Notes: a model not told the origin generated them from the sequence alone. Positions 10,585-20,918 are shown, counted from the first letter of the stretch. The stretch: DNA of 64,000 bases from Pseudomonas putida (GCF_005080685.1 NZ_CP039371.1:3534001-3598000), one strand, 5' to 3'. Program-made: numbers and translations.

Positions 10585-11994
10585 ATGAAACGCTACGAAC
10601 AATTTGCCGACGACATTGCCGAACTGATCCGCTCCGGGGTGCTTGGCCCTGGCCAGCGTCTGCCGTCGGTCCGTTACGCCAGCCAGACCCACCGGGTCAG
10701 CCCGTCCACGGTGTTCCAGGCCTACTACCTGCTGGAGCGCCGTGGGCTCATCCGCGCACGGCCGCGCTCGGGCTATTTCGTCAACGCCAATACGCCGCGC
10801 CCCTTCCGCGAGCCGCAGGCCGAACAGCCACTGAGCGAGTCCACCGAGGTGGATGTCAGCGAACTGGTGTTCTCGATCCTGGAATCGATCAAGGATCCCA
10901 GCACCGTGCCGTTCGGCTCGGCGTTCCCCAGCCCTGAACTGTTCCCCTTGCAGCGCCTGTCACGCTCGCTGGCCAGCGCCAGCCGCGCCATGGATCCACG
11001 CATGGTGGTCACCGACCTGTCGCCGGGCAATCCGCAGCTGCGCCGGCAGATTGCCCTGCGCTACATGGTCGGCGGCCTGATGCTGCCGATGGAGGAGCTG
11101 CTGATCACCAACGGCGCGTTGGAGGCCCTGAACCTGTGCCTGCAAGCGGTGACAGAGCCCGGCGACCTGGTGGCCATCGAAGCGCCGGCGTTCTATGCCT
11201 GCCTGCAAGTGCTCGAGCGCCTGAAGCTCAAGGCAGTCGAGATTCCCGTGCACCCCCGCGAAGGCATGGACCTGGGCGTACTGGCGCAAACCCTGCAAAA
11301 GCACCCGATCAAGGCCGTCTGGTGCATGACCAATTTCCAGAATCCGGTGGGCGCCAGCATGCCGGAGGCGAAGAAGCAGGCGCTGGTGGAACTGATCACA
11401 CGCCATCAGGTGCCATTGATCGAAGACGATGTCTATGCCGAACTCTATTATTCGCAGCAGGCTCCGAAACCGGCCAAGGCATTCGACACCCAGGGCCTGG
11501 TGATGCATTGCGGCTCGTTTGCCAAAAGCCTGGCACCCGGCTACCGGATCGGCTGGGTGGCCGCCGGGCGCTTCGCGCGCAAGATCGAACGGCTCAAGTT
11601 GATGACCTCGCTATGCGCCTCGATGCCGGCACAGGCGGCCATCGCCGACTACCTGCAGCACGGTGGCTACGATCGTCACCTGCGCAAGCTGCGCTATGCG
11701 CTGGAGGGCCAGCAAGCCAACATGCTTGCCGCCATCACCCAGTACTTTCCATCGCAAACGAGGGTCAGCCAACCCTCTGGGGGTTACTTCCTGTGGCTGG
11801 AACTGCCCGAACGACTGGACGCGCTCAAGCTGTTCCATCTGGCGCTCGCCCAAGGCATCAGCATCGCACCGGGGCCGATTTTTTCCCCGACACAGCGATT
11901 CGGCAACTGCATACGCTTGAATTACGGCAGCCCTTGGGGCTCTAGCGCCGAGCACGCCATGGAAACGCTGGGGCGTATCATTCGTTCGTTTTAA
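10585..11994 (+). CDS. MocR-family transcriptional regulator (GntR–aminotransferase fusion)
   Basis: A 469-residue protein from ATG 10585; an in-frame TTG at 10531 is a less likely start. The N-terminal winged helix is GntR type (YEQFADDIAELIRSGVLGPG, QRLPSVRYASQTHRVSPSTV). The rest is a fold-type I aminotransferase domain with FQNPVGASMP, IEDDVYAELYY and the PLP lysine in GSFAKSLAPGYRIGW (Lys314). MocR proteins sense PLP-linked amines or amino acids. The target is unknown; no obvious regulated operon is adjacent except the small DUF3203 gene upstream. Confidence 0.88.
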   Translation: MKRYEQFADDIAELIRSGVLGPGQRLPSVRYASQTHRVSPSTVFQAYYLLERRGLIRARPRSGYFVNANTPRPFREPQAEQPLSESTEVDVSELVFSILESIKDPSTVPFGSAFPSPELFPLQRLSRSLASASRAMDPRMVVTDLSPGNPQLRRQIALRYMVGGLMLPMEELLITNGALEALNLCLQAVTEPGDLVAIEAPAFYACLQVLERLKLKAVEIPVHPREGMDLGVLAQTLQKHPIKAVWCMTNFQNPVGASMPEAKKQALVELITRHQVPLIEDDVYAELYYSQQAPKPAKAFDTQGLVMHCGSFAKSLAPGYRIGWVAAGRFARKIERLKLMTSLCASMPAQAAIADYLQHGGYDRHLRKLRYALEGQQANMLAAITQYFPSQTRVSQPSGGYFLWLELPERLDALKLFHLALAQGISIAPGPIFSPTQRFGNCIRLNYGSPWGSSAEHAMETLGRIIRSF

Positions 11995-12065
11995 GTTTCC
12001 GAATCATTACCGCTTATCGCGAGGACCCGCTACAGTCAGCGCAGACCTTTCTGCCGAGCATCGTG

Positions 12066-14126
12066 ATGTCCTCTCGCCGCCAATCCTCGCCAATCCAGCA
12101 AATCGAAAGATTGCAGCGCATCAATGCTCAGCTCGAATCGCGCCTGGCGCGTTACAAACAGAACGACCAGCATTTCTACCGATCACTGTTCGAAACGATG
12201 GATGAAGGCTTCGGCATCCTTGAGTTGCTCGACGGCCCGCACGGCCCGCTCAGCGATTATTCGCACGTGCTGACCAATGCTGCCTATGTGAAACATGCCG
12301 GGACCGGGGATGTGGTCGGTAAATGCGTACGTGACTTGATTCCCAACGAAGCGGATCAATGGGTAGCGCGTTTTAGTGAAGTGTGGCGCACAGGGGAGTC
12401 ATCACACTTTGAGCAAGAGCTGATAGCCACTGGCCACATCCTTGCAGTCACCTGCTTTCGGATCGAACCTGCTACTCGACGCCAGGTCGCAGTGCTGTTC
12501 AGGGATGTCACTGCGCGGAGCAAAGCCGATCAGATGCTGCTGCAGATCAACGAAAATCTCGAGCAGCAGGTGCATACCGCGCTTTCCGAGCGGCAGTTTT
12601 TCTCCCGGCTGGTCGACTACAGCGCGGCCAATGTCCACGTACTGGATACAGAGATGCGTTGGCTGGCCATCAACCGCCAGGCAAGGCTGGACTTTCATTC
12701 CCTTTACGGAACGTTACCCAGCGTCGGTGATGCGATGCCAGCGTTGCTAAAGTGCGATCAGCGCGAACACGACATGATCCTGAGCCTGTGGCAACGGGCG
12801 CTTTCCGGTGAGCAATTCATCGTGACCGAGTTGTTCGGCCTTAGCCCTGCCCAGCGCTATTACGAACTCCGTTTCAACTGTATTCGCGGCGATGATGGTG
12901 TCGTGGTCGCCGCCTTCGTCTTCGCCTACGACATCAGCGAACGGGTCGCTGACCAGCAGCGCTTGATCCAAGCCGAGCAGGCCCTGCGTCAAGCACAGAA
13001 AATGGAAGCGGTAGGCCAGCTCACGGGCGGCATTGCCCATGACTTCAATAACCTCCTCGGCGGTATCCTGGGTGCCCAGGAATTGATGCAGCAGAGGATA
13101 CAACAAGGGCGCTTCGACGAGCTTGCCAGCCTTCTGGCCGTTAGCAACAGTTCAGCCCAGCGCGCGTCGGCAATGGTGCATCGCCTTCTAGCCTTCTCGC
13201 GCCAACAAACCCTACAACCCCAAGCTACCGACGTACGTCGGCTGGTCGAAGATATGGAGGACTTGATAAGGGGCAGTCTTGGTCCGGATTTCTCGCTGCG
13301 CAGCCATTTCGCCGAGGCGCTGTGGCCCACGTTCATCGATCCCCCCCAATTGGAGAGTGCACTGCTGAACCTTTGCCTGAATGCGCGTGACGCCATGCAC
13401 AATGGCGGCCTCGTCAGTATCTCTGCCGACAATGTCTCCCTCGATGCCGAGCGAGCCCGGGATCTAGACCTACATGAGGGCGATTTCGTACGTGTGGGTG
13501 TGAAGGACACCGGCCAAGGCATGACGGCAGACGTACTGGCGCGTGCCGTGGACCCGTTTTTCACAACCAAGCCAATTGGCCGAGGGACGGGGCTCGGCTT
13601 GTCGATGGTATACGGTTTCGTGCGGCAATCCGGTGGCCAGCTACACATTCAGTCAGAGCTGTGTGTTGGCAGTCATATCGAGCTATACCTGCCCCGTTAT
13701 CGAGGGGTTGCGACGGATCAGGAGTATACGCCGCATACGCTTGCACTACCCATAGCGGCTTCCTGTCGGATCATGCTGGTAGAGGACCAGGCGGCGATGC
13801 GCCGGGTGATCACCGAGGTATTGGAGGACTTGGGACACCAGGTGCAGGTGTTCGACTCAGGGCATTCTGCGATCGACCATCTGTACAACAGTCCTCGTCC
13901 AGATCTGCTGATCACTGATGTCGGGCTACCCGATGGGGTAAATGGCCGTCAGGTGGCCGAACACGCCCAGGCCTTGCATGCCGGTCTGAAAGTACTTTTC
14001 ATCACCGGATACGACGAAAGCGCTGCGTTCAACCAAGGCCAGCCAATACCCGACTCTCGCGTCCTGAACAAGCCGTTCAGCCTGGCGCTGCTGGCCGAGC
14101 GCGCCACTGAGCTGCTGCAATCCTGA
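12066..14126 (+). CDS. Hybrid sensor histidine kinase with PAS domains and receiver
   Basis: A 686-residue soluble protein starting at ATG 12066 (a GTG at 12063 is also in frame). Order: an N-terminal coiled coil, a PAS-like domain (about 40–150), a second PAS domain (about 180–300), and a HisKA dimerisation helix with the phospho-histidine in GGIAHDFNNLLGGILGAQEL (about 330). Then comes a HATPase with NLCLNARDAM, VKDTGQGM and GRGTGLGLSMVYGFV, and a C-terminal receiver (RIMLVEDQAAMRR, phospho-Asp in LLITDVGLPDG, FNKPFS-like LNKPFS). No membrane helix, so it senses a cytoplasmic signal. No output regulator is adjacent. Confidence 0.9.
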   Translation: MSSRRQSSPIQQIERLQRINAQLESRLARYKQNDQHFYRSLFETMDEGFGILELLDGPHGPLSDYSHVLTNAAYVKHAGTGDVVGKCVRDLIPNEADQWVARFSEVWRTGESSHFEQELIATGHILAVTCFRIEPATRRQVAVLFRDVTARSKADQMLLQINENLEQQVHTALSERQFFSRLVDYSAANVHVLDTEMRWLAINRQARLDFHSLYGTLPSVGDAMPALLKCDQREHDMILSLWQRALSGEQFIVTELFGLSPAQRYYELRFNCIRGDDGVVVAAFVFAYDISERVADQQRLIQAEQALRQAQKMEAVGQLTGGIAHDFNNLLGGILGAQELMQQRIQQGRFDELASLLAVSNSSAQRASAMVHRLLAFSRQQTLQPQATDVRRLVEDMEDLIRGSLGPDFSLRSHFAEALWPTFIDPPQLESALLNLCLNARDAMHNGGLVSISADNVSLDAERARDLDLHEGDFVRVGVKDTGQGMTADVLARAVDPFFTTKPIGRGTGLGLSMVYGFVRQSGGQLHIQSELCVGSHIELYLPRYRGVATDQEYTPHTLALPIAASCRIMLVEDQAAMRRVITEVLEDLGHQVQVFDSGHSAIDHLYNSPRPDLLITDVGLPDGVNGRQVAEHAQALHAGLKVLFITGYDESAAFNQGQPIPDSRVLNKPFSLALLAERATELLQS

Positions 14127-14138
14127 GCGCTTGCCGAC

Positions 14139-14885
14139 TCAGCGCCCGCCACCAAGGTCGATGAAGCTGCCGGTGGAATAGGACGCTTTGTCCGACAACA
14201 GCCAGATGATCGCTTCGGCGACTTCCTCCGGCTGGCCACCCCGCCCCATGGGCAAGCCCGGTTCGAGCTTGGCTACCCGATCGGCATCGCCGGACAATGC
14301 GTGGAAGCTGGTATGGATATAGCCGGGGCGCACGCCATTGACGCGCACACCTTCGCCGGCCACTTCCTTGGCCAGGCCCAGGGTGAAGGTGTCCAGCGCG
14401 CCCTTGGAGGCGGCGTAGTCGACGTATTCGTTGGGCGATCCAAGCCGTGCGGCCACTGACGATACGTTGACGATGGCCCCACCCTGGCCGCCATGGCGGC
14501 GAGACATGCGCAGCAGCGCATGCTTGGCGCAGAGCATCGGACCGACGACGTTGGTTTTCATGACCTTGAGCAGACGAAACTCGGACATGCCGTCCACCCG
14601 GCTCTGCTGGCCGATGGTTCCGGCGTTGTTGACCAAGGCGCTGACCGGCCCAAGCTCGTGGTCCACGCGCTGGAACAACTGGATCACTTCGTCCTCGACG
14701 CTGGCATCGGCCCGCACCGCGATGGCTTCGGCGCCAAGCGCGCGTACCTGGGCAAGGACGCGCTCGGCAGCCTGGTCGTCGGCATGGTAGTTGATGCAGA
14801 TTCGATAACCCTGACGAGCGGCCAGCAACGCTGTGGCCGCGCCGATGCCGCGACTGGCACCGGTGATGACGATGACTTTCTCCAT
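14139..14885 (-). CDS. Short-chain dehydrogenase/reductase (SDR)
   Basis: A 248-residue Rossmann enzyme starting at MEKVIVITG (14885). Visible SDR features are the cofactor motif TGASRGIG (about 8–15), NNAGTIG (about 88), a serine in IVNVSSVAARLG, and the catalytic YAASKGA (about 155). It ends with VRPGYIHT and a C-terminal tail typical of glucose/3-oxoacyl-ACP reductase-like proteins. The basic residues after the glycine motif favour NADP(H). The substrate is unknown. It converges on the histidine kinase gene and lies after emrB on the same strand with an 81-base gap. Confidence 0.85.
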   Translation of the reverse strand: MEKVIVITGASRGIGAATALLAARQGYRICINYHADDQAAERVLAQVRALGAEAIAVRADASVEDEVIQLFQRVDHELGPVSALVNNAGTIGQQSRVDGMSEFRLLKVMKTNVVGPMLCAKHALLRMSRRHGGQGGAIVNVSSVAARLGSPNEYVDYAASKGALDTFTLGLAKEVAGEGVRVNGVRPGYIHTSFHALSGDADRVAKLEPGLPMGRGGQPEEVAEAIIWLLSDKASYSTGSFIDLGGGR

Positions 14886-14966
14886 GGACCTACCCATCGC
14901 TGGTAACGGACTTCCGACAATAGGTGAAAAGCCAGTCCATGGGAATTCGGCTTTTGGAGTTAGGCT

Positions 14967-16505
14967 TCAATGCCCCCCTGACCCCGCCGCTGCCGCCTTG
15001 GCCGTAAACGGTGGCTTGGCGAACCAGACCAACAAGATCAACCCGGCAAACATCCAGGTCATGAGGGTGAAGTAATCGACCGTGGACATCATGTACGCCT
15101 GCGCGTTGAGAATCTGCTCCAGCTGCGCATACCCCTGCGGCCCCGCACCCCCCAATTGCTTGAGGGTATGCCGGGTCGCCGGATCGAACGTGCTGATGTG
15201 CTCGCTCAGATAAGCATGATGCTGCTCCGCCCGGCGAATCCAGATCCACGTGGTCAGCGACGCCGCGAAACTCCCCCCAAGCGTACGCAGGAAGGTCGCC
15301 AGCCCCGAGCCATCGGCAATCTGGTGCGGCGGCAGATCAGACAGCAGGATGCTCAAGGTCGGCATGAAGAACAGCGCCACGCCAATCCCCATGAACAGTT
15401 GCACCAGGGCGATGTGCTGGAAATCCACCTCGCTGGTGAACCCGGCGCGCATGAAGCAACTGCCACCGATGGCCAGGAACGCCAACCCCGCCAGCACCCG
15501 CAGGTCGAAACGGTGGGCATACTTGCCCACGAACGGCGACATGATCACCGGCAACAGGCCAATCGGCGCCACGGCCAGGCCCGCCCACGTCGCCGTGTAG
15601 CCCATCTGCGTCTGCAGCCATTGCGGCAGGATCAGGTTGATGCCGAAGAAGCCCGCATAGCCCCCCACCAGCACCATGGTGCCGATGCGAAAGTTACGGT
15701 GCACGAACAGCCGCAGGTTGACTACCGGGTGGCGGTCGGTCAGCTCCCAGATGATGAAGATCGCCAGGAACACCACCGAGATCAAGGTACCGATGATGAT
15801 GAACGACGACTCGAACCAGTCCAGATCGTTGCCCTTGTCGAGCACCACCTGCAATGCTCCGACCCCGACGATCAACGTCAGCAAGCCGATGTAGTCCATC
15901 GGCTGGCGACTGGTGACCACCGGCCGCGTGCGCATCTGCTGGCGCACCACGGCGGCAGCGAACAAGCCGATCGGCACGTTGATGAAGAAGATCCACGGCC
16001 AACTGTAGCTGTCGGTGATCCAGCCTCCGAGTATCGGCCCGGCAATAGGCGCCACCACCGTGACCATCGCCAGCAAAGCCAGGGCCATGCCGCGTTTGGC
16101 CGGTGGGTACACGGCAATCAGCAAGGTCTGGGTCATCGGGTACAGCGGCCCGGCCACCACACCCTGCAAGACCCGGAAGCCGACCAGCTCCGGCATCGAC
16201 TGGGCGATACCGCACAGGAACGACGCCAGCACGAACAGCAAGGTGGCCCAGATGAACAGCTTGACCTCGCCGAAACGCCGGCTCAGCCAACCGGTGAGTG
16301 GCAGCGCGATGGCGTTGCTTACCGCGAACGAGGTGATCACCCAGGTGCCCTGTTCGTAGCTCACGCCCAGGTTTCCGGAAATGGTCGGCAAGGCCACGTT
16401 GGCGATGGTGGTGTCCAGCACCTGCATGAAGGTTGCCAGGGACAGGCCGATGGTGGTCAGCAACAGGCTCGGCGGGGTGAACTGCGCAGGCGCTTCCTTG
16501 CTCAT
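14967..16505 (-). CDS. emrB: EmrB/QacA-type multidrug exporter (DHA2 MFS)
   Basis: A 512-residue, 14-helix major facilitator protein. It begins LATIGLSLATFMQVLDTTIANVALPTI-like (about 13–38), with the DHA2 motif LDTTIVNVALP, motif A GWLSRRFGEVK, and motif C AGPILGGWITDSYSWPW. It takes substrate from the inner membrane and works with the EmrA adaptor encoded just upstream (4-base ATGA overlap). No outer-membrane TolC/OprM partner is in the operon, so it must borrow one. Confidence 0.9.
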   Translation of the reverse strand: MSKEAPAQFTPPSLLLTTIGLSLATFMQVLDTTIANVALPTISGNLGVSYEQGTWVITSFAVSNAIALPLTGWLSRRFGEVKLFIWATLLFVLASFLCGIAQSMPELVGFRVLQGVVAGPLYPMTQTLLIAVYPPAKRGMALALLAMVTVVAPIAGPILGGWITDSYSWPWIFFINVPIGLFAAAVVRQQMRTRPVVTSRQPMDYIGLLTLIVGVGALQVVLDKGNDLDWFESSFIIIGTLISVVFLAIFIIWELTDRHPVVNLRLFVHRNFRIGTMVLVGGYAGFFGINLILPQWLQTQMGYTATWAGLAVAPIGLLPVIMSPFVGKYAHRFDLRVLAGLAFLAIGGSCFMRAGFTSEVDFQHIALVQLFMGIGVALFFMPTLSILLSDLPPHQIADGSGLATFLRTLGGSFAASLTTWIWIRRAEQHHAYLSEHISTFDPATRHTLKQLGGAGPQGYAQLEQILNAQAYMMSTVDYFTLMTWMFAGLILLVWFAKPPFTAKAAAAGSGGH

Positions 16506-17692
16506 CGCTGGGCCGTCTTGCCGGCGGCGCTGTTCATGTGAATCAACCGCGCAATCAGTTCATCGGCTTCGGCCAGCTGGTGGTCGTACACCTGGGTGGT
16601 AAAGCTGGCCTGCTGAGGCGGCTGTTGCGCCAAGGTCGGGCCACTCTGGTCGTGCAGATCGACTTCGGTGATGGTCGACAGGCCGATGCGCAACGGGTGG
16701 TCCTTGAGTTGCTCGGGATTGATGTGGATACGCACCGGCACGCGCTGGACGATCTTGATCCAGTTGCCGGTGGCGTTCTGCGCGGGCAACAGGGCAAAGG
16801 CACTGCCGGTACCGGCGCCCAGGCTATCGACCGTGCCGCTGTACTTGACCTCGCTGCCGTACAGGTCGGCCGTGATTTCCACCGGCTGGCCAATGCGCAT
16901 GTCGCGCAGCTGGGTCTCCTTGAAGTTGGCGTCGATCCACACTTGGTCCAGGGGGATCACTGCCATGGTCGCGGTGCCCGGTTGCAGGCGCTGGCCAAGT
17001 TGCACGGTGCGCTTTGCCACGTATCCGGTAACCGGCGCGACCAGGGTGGTACGGGCATGATCGAGGTAGGCCTGGCGCAAGTCGGCGGCAGCAGCCATGA
17101 CCTCGGGGTGCGAAGAGACCTCGGTATCGTCCACCAGCGCGGTGCTGGTGTTGAGTTCCTGGCGGGCGCTGTTCACCGCAGCCTGGGCGACGGTCAGGTC
17201 GTCACGAGCGTGGGAGATTTCCTCTGCGGCGATCGCACCGCTGTCGGCCAGCACCTTGCGCCGGTTGTAGTTCTGCTGCGCCTTCTGCAGCTCGGCCTGA
17301 CGGGTCTGCAACTGCGCCTTGAGCGAATCGACATTGCTGTAAAGCCCGCGCACCTGACGCACCGTGCGCGCCAGCTTGGCCTCGGCGGACTGCAAGGCCA
17401 CTTCGCTGTCGGCCGGGTCGAACTTCAACAGTACCTGGCCGGCATGCACCAGATCGCCGTCATCGGCGCCGATACTGGTGACGGTGCCAGCGACCAATGG
17501 GGTGATTTCCACCACGTTGCCGTTGACGTAGGCATCGTCGGTGCTTACCTGCCAGCGCCCGACCAGGGTGTACCAGGCGTAGGTGCAGGCTCCGGCGACG
17601 ATCAGTAGCAACAGCAGGCCCAGCAGCCAGGCCTTGCGCTTGCTTGGCGAGCCCTGTTCGGAGGGAGTCGGGGTGTCAGCGGGAGTGGCCAT
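16502..17692 (-). CDS. emrA: EmrA-type membrane fusion protein (HlyD family)
   Basis: A 396-residue periplasmic adaptor. A short cytoplasmic tail (about 20 residues) is followed by a single anchor helix WLLGLLLLLIVAGACTYAWY, then the biotinyl-lipoyl half (STDDAYVNGNVVEITPLVAG), a long alpha-hairpin coiled coil (about 90–200) and the beta-barrel (TVQLGQRLQPGTATMAVIPL). It links EmrB to an outer-membrane channel. It is co-transcribed with emrB and a MarR regulator encoded 30 bases upstream. Confidence 0.9.
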   Translation of the reverse strand: MATPADTPTPSEQGSPSKRKAWLLGLLLLLIVAGACTYAWYTLVGRWQVSTDDAYVNGNVVEITPLVAGTVTSIGADDGDLVHAGQVLLKFDPADSEVALQSAEAKLARTVRQVRGLYSNVDSLKAQLQTRQAELQKAQQNYNRRKVLADSGAIAAEEISHARDDLTVAQAAVNSARQELNTSTALVDDTEVSSHPEVMAAAADLRQAYLDHARTTLVAPVTGYVAKRTVQLGQRLQPGTATMAVIPLDQVWIDANFKETQLRDMRIGQPVEITADLYGSEVKYSGTVDSLGAGTGSAFALLPAQNATGNWIKIVQRVPVRIHINPEQLKDHPLRIGLSTITEVDLHDQSGPTLAQQPPQQASFTTQVYDHQLAEADELIARLIHMNSAAGKTAQR

Positions 17693-17722
17693 GATAATAC
17701 CTTGGCTAGTACGTAACAGGGA

Positions 17723-18196
17723 TCAACGATCGCCGAAGCGGCGGATCATCAGCGGGTCGCCAGCATTCACCAGCAGCTTGGTCAACAGACTTTCGAGGGT
17801 GGTGAGTTCCTCAGGTTGCAGAACGCCGACCAGCTCGTTCATCGCCGCAGCGCCGATCTCTGGCAAGCGGTTGGCCACGCGCTGACCTTCGCTGGTGAGT
17901 GCCAGGCGCACCTGACGGCGGTCCTCGGCGCAGCGATTGCGCTCGATCAGGCCCTTTTGCACCAGGCGATCGAGCATGCGCGTCATCGAGCCGCTATCCA
18001 GGCCCAGGTAACGGCACAGCTCGGCGGGCGTATCCACCTGGTACTGGGTGACGATGATCAACACCTTGAACTGCGCCGCGGTAATGCCCTCGGACTCCAG
18101 GTGCGAATCGAGGATGCGGTCTTTGAGCAGTGCCGCACGCCCAAGCAGGATGCCGATGGCGCAGGTTTCGAAGTTTTCCGGAGTGAAATGAGGCAT
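17723..18196 (-). CDS. MarR-family repressor of the emrAB operon
   Basis: A 157-residue winged-helix protein of the EmrR/MarR type. The DNA-binding region is YLGLDSGSMTRMLDRLVQKGLIERNRCAEDRRQVRLALT (quoted parts: LDSGSMTRMLDRLVQKGLI and EDRRQVRLALT, about 65–110). It is the first gene before emrA–emrB, and a 14-bp palindrome lies 34 bases upstream of its start. It probably represses the whole operon and is released by toxic lipophilic compounds, as known for EmrR. Confidence 0.88.
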   Translation of the reverse strand: MPHFTPENFETCAIGILLGRAALLKDRILDSHLESEGITAAQFKVLIIVTQYQVDTPAELCRYLGLDSGSMTRMLDRLVQKGLIERNRCAEDRRQVRLALTSEGQRVANRLPEIGAAAMNELVGVLQPEELTTLESLLTKLLVNAGDPLMIRRFGDR

Positions 18197-18229
18197 CGAT
18201 AACGACTCGGGTAATTGTGTGCAAATATT

Positions 18230-18243
18230 ACTGCCTAGGCAGT
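18230..18243. promoter_or_regulatory. MarR operator palindrome
   Basis: ACTGCCTAGGCAGT is a perfect 14-bp palindrome in the control region of the MarR–emrAB operon. The TGCCTAGGCA core is seen in operators of other MarR-regulated efflux operons. Binding by the adjacent repressor is inferred. Confidence 0.65.
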
Positions 18244-18425
18244 CAATGTCAAAGCTCTGATTAGCAGGCTATCTAAAATGCCGGTTTCAGGGCTCCGTAT
18301 GCCTATCAGGGGATCGGAATCACTCGCAATTCCGACGAAAAAGCGCATGACTGATAGTCATTCGCCATTACGACGTTTATCGATACACCATTGCGAGGGT
18401 AGAATGCGCAAAACCCGGAGCCGCA

Positions 18426-19430
18426 ATGAACCACGACCGCCTCAACGCCAACCCCGACGATGCCATGACCGATGCCGCCGCGCACTGGTGCATGCGCTTG
18501 CACGCCGATGATTGCACGGCCGCCGAGCGTGAAGCATTTGCCCGCTGGGTAGCGGCGGACGCGCGTCACCGGGAAGAGTACGAGGCGATGCTGGAGATCT
18601 GGGACACCGCCGATTTGCTGCCACGCACCGCCACCGTGGTGGAGTTCAACCCACCAAGCCCGGCTGCCGCGCCGCGCAACTGGCGGCCCCTGGCTTCGGC
18701 AGCGGCCATCGCCCTCGCGGTGCTGCCCCTGCTTGGCTGGATGGGCTGGGAGCAAGGCTGGCTGCCCAACCGCTATCAGCACTTCGAAGCCGGCGACCAC
18801 ATGCAGATCGTGCAACTGAGCGATGGCAGCACGGTGGAGTTGAACCTCAACACCGAGCTGACCTTCTTCAACTACAAGGACCAGCGCCAGGTCACCCTCG
18901 ATCGTGGCGAGGCGTTCTTCAAGGTCACGCACGACAGCACGCACCCCTTCATCGTCCAGGCAGGACGCGGTCAGACGCGTGTCACCGGCACCCAGTTCAA
19001 CGTGTGGAAATACCAGGACCAAGTCAAGGTCACCCTGGTGGAGGGTTCCGTACTGGTCAGCACGGATGGCAGCGGCAGCGGCTACCACCTGAGCCCAGGC
19101 ATGCAGGCCAGCTATCGCGCGGGCGACTTCGAGCCACAAGTGGCCCAGAGCGAAGACTACGGCAACACCCTGGCCTGGCGCAGCGGCAAGCTGATCCTCG
19201 ACAACCTCAGCCTCGACCAGGCGCTGCCGGTGATCAACCGGTACCTCGATGCACCGCTGCGGCTGGCCGACCAGGCCACCGGGCACATTCGCATCAGTGG
19301 CATCTACAACACCCGCGAAGTCGGTCGGCTGGTGGACAACCTGCCCAAGGTACTGCCGGTCTACCTGACCCGCAGCAAGGACGGCAGCACCGTCCTCAAC
19401 AGCATTTCCCCTGCGCCCAACAACGGTTGA
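18426..19430 (+). CDS. FecR-family anti-sigma/iron-signalling protein, orphan
   Basis: A 334-residue protein. Order: N-terminal DUF4880 anti-sigma domain (AAHWCMRLHADDCTAAEREA, FARWVAADARHREEYE), one membrane helix (about 85–100, ASAAAIALAVLPLLGW), the periplasmic FecR domain (about 115–215, GEAFFKVTHDSTHPFIVQAG and RVTGTQFNVW), and a C-terminal STN-like domain (DNLSLDQALPVINRYLDAPL). FecR proteins link a TonB receptor to an ECF sigma factor. Neither partner is adjacent, which is unusual. Confidence 0.88.
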   Translation: MNHDRLNANPDDAMTDAAAHWCMRLHADDCTAAEREAFARWVAADARHREEYEAMLEIWDTADLLPRTATVVEFNPPSPAAAPRNWRPLASAAAIALAVLPLLGWMGWEQGWLPNRYQHFEAGDHMQIVQLSDGSTVELNLNTELTFFNYKDQRQVTLDRGEAFFKVTHDSTHPFIVQAGRGQTRVTGTQFNVWKYQDQVKVTLVEGSVLVSTDGSGSGYHLSPGMQASYRAGDFEPQVAQSEDYGNTLAWRSGKLILDNLSLDQALPVINRYLDAPLRLADQATGHIRISGIYNTREVGRLVDNLPKVLPVYLTRSKDGSTVLNSISPAPNNG

Positions 19431-19454
19431 TCCTTTCCCTACAGCAGCATCCCC

Positions 19455-20774
19455 CTACAGCACCATCGCCGCCAACCAGCCGAACGCCAGCAACGGCAGG
19501 TTGTAGTGGATGAAGGTTGGCACCACGGTGTCCCAAATGTGGTGATGCTGGCCATCGACGTTCAGCCCGGAGGTCGGTCCCAGGGTCGAGTCCGATGCTG
19601 GAGAGCCTGCGTCTCCCAAGGCGCCGGCGGTGCCAACGATACACACCGTAGCCAGCGGGTCGAAGCCCAGTTGCACGCACAGCGGCACGAAGATCGCCGC
19701 GAGGATCGGCACCGTCGAGAACGACGAACCAATGCCCATGGTCACCAACAGGCCGACCAGCAGCATCAGCAATGCACCGATGCCTTTGCTATGGCCGATC
19801 CATTGGGCTGCAGCCTCGACCATGCTGTTGACCTCGCCGGTGGCTTTCATCACATCGGCGAAGCCTGAGGCCGCGATCATGATGAAACCGATCATGGCCA
19901 TCATCTTCATGCCTTCGGTGAACAGGTCGTCGGTGTCTTTCCAGCGCACGATGCCCGACAGCGAGAACACCAGGAATCCGACCATGGCGCCGATGATCAT
20001 CGAGCCCAGCCACAGCTGAATGATGAACGCCAGGGCAATCGCCAGGCCGGCCACCATCAGGGTCAGCGGGTTGTACTGCACCGTCACCTGCTCGACCTGT
20101 TCGATACGTGCCAGGTCGTAGTCGCGCTTGCGCCGGTAGCTCACGAACACGGCCAGCAACAGGCCGGCGAGCATGCCGGCAGCCGGAATGGCCATGGCGT
20201 GGGTGACATTGACCCCGCTGATGTCGACGCCGGCACGGGCGACGTTGGCCAGCAGGATCTGGTTGAGGAAGATGTTGCCGAAGCCCACTGGCAGGAACAT
20301 GTAGGGGGTGATCAGGCCGAAGGTGATCACGCAGGCCACCAGCCGCCGGTCGATGCGCAACCGCGTCAGCACATACAGCAGCGGCGGTACCAGCAGCGGA
20401 ATGAAAGCGATGTGGATGGGCAGGATGTTCTGCGAAGCCACGGCGACCACCAGCATCAAGCCGATCAGCAGCCATTTGACCTTGCCTCCTTCGGCATGCC
20501 CCTGGCGGTCGACCATCGCCAGGGCGCGGTCGGCCAATGCATGCGCCAGGCCGGACTTGGCAATGGCCACGGCAAAGGCACCGAGCAAGGCATAGGACAA
20601 TGCCACCGTGGCGCCCCCACCGAGGCCGCCATTGAACGCCTCGAGCGTGCCTTCGATACCCAGCCCGCCGACCAGCCCTCCGACCAGCGCACCAATGATC
20701 AGGGCGATGACCACGTGCACGCGTGAAAGGCTGAGAATCAGCATGATGCCGACTGCGGCGATCACTGCATTCAT
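19455..20774 (-). CDS. Na+/H+ antiporter family transporter (NhaC-like/YuiF type)
   Basis: A 439-residue, strongly hydrophobic protein with about 11 membrane segments. Blocks such as [57 protein letters not shown] and the C-terminal [20 protein letters not shown] match the family annotated as Na+/H+ antiporters. It should exchange ions or a small organic acid across the inner membrane. The real substrate is not certain. It converges with fecR and has a repeat-rich upstream region. Confidence 0.8.
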   Translation of the reverse strand: MNAVIAAVGIMLILSLSRVHVVIALIIGALVGGLVGGLGIEGTLEAFNGGLGGGATVALSYALLGAFAVAIAKSGLAHALADRALAMVDRQGHAEGGKVKWLLIGLMLVVAVASQNILPIHIAFIPLLVPPLLYVLTRLRIDRRLVACVITFGLITPYMFLPVGFGNIFLNQILLANVARAGVDISGVNVTHAMAIPAAGMLAGLLLAVFVSYRRKRDYDLARIEQVEQVTVQYNPLTLMVAGLAIALAFIIQLWLGSMIIGAMVGFLVFSLSGIVRWKDTDDLFTEGMKMMAMIGFIMIAASGFADVMKATGEVNSMVEAAAQWIGHSKGIGALLMLLVGLLVTMGIGSSFSTVPILAAIFVPLCVQLGFDPLATVCIVGTAGALGDAGSPASDSTLGPTSGLNVDGQHHHIWDTVVPTFIHYNLPLLAFGWLAAMVL

Positions 20775-20918
20775 GGTTTGGCTTCCCTCGTTGCGACAGA
20801 AAAAAAGCGCGCACTCTGCCGCAGTGGGCGGAGGATGTCAAAACCGTGGATTGTAGAGGAACGTCACGGATTGGCGGTGTTTTCAAGGTGGTTGGCTTGA
20901 GGTTTAGGTTGTTGTCGG

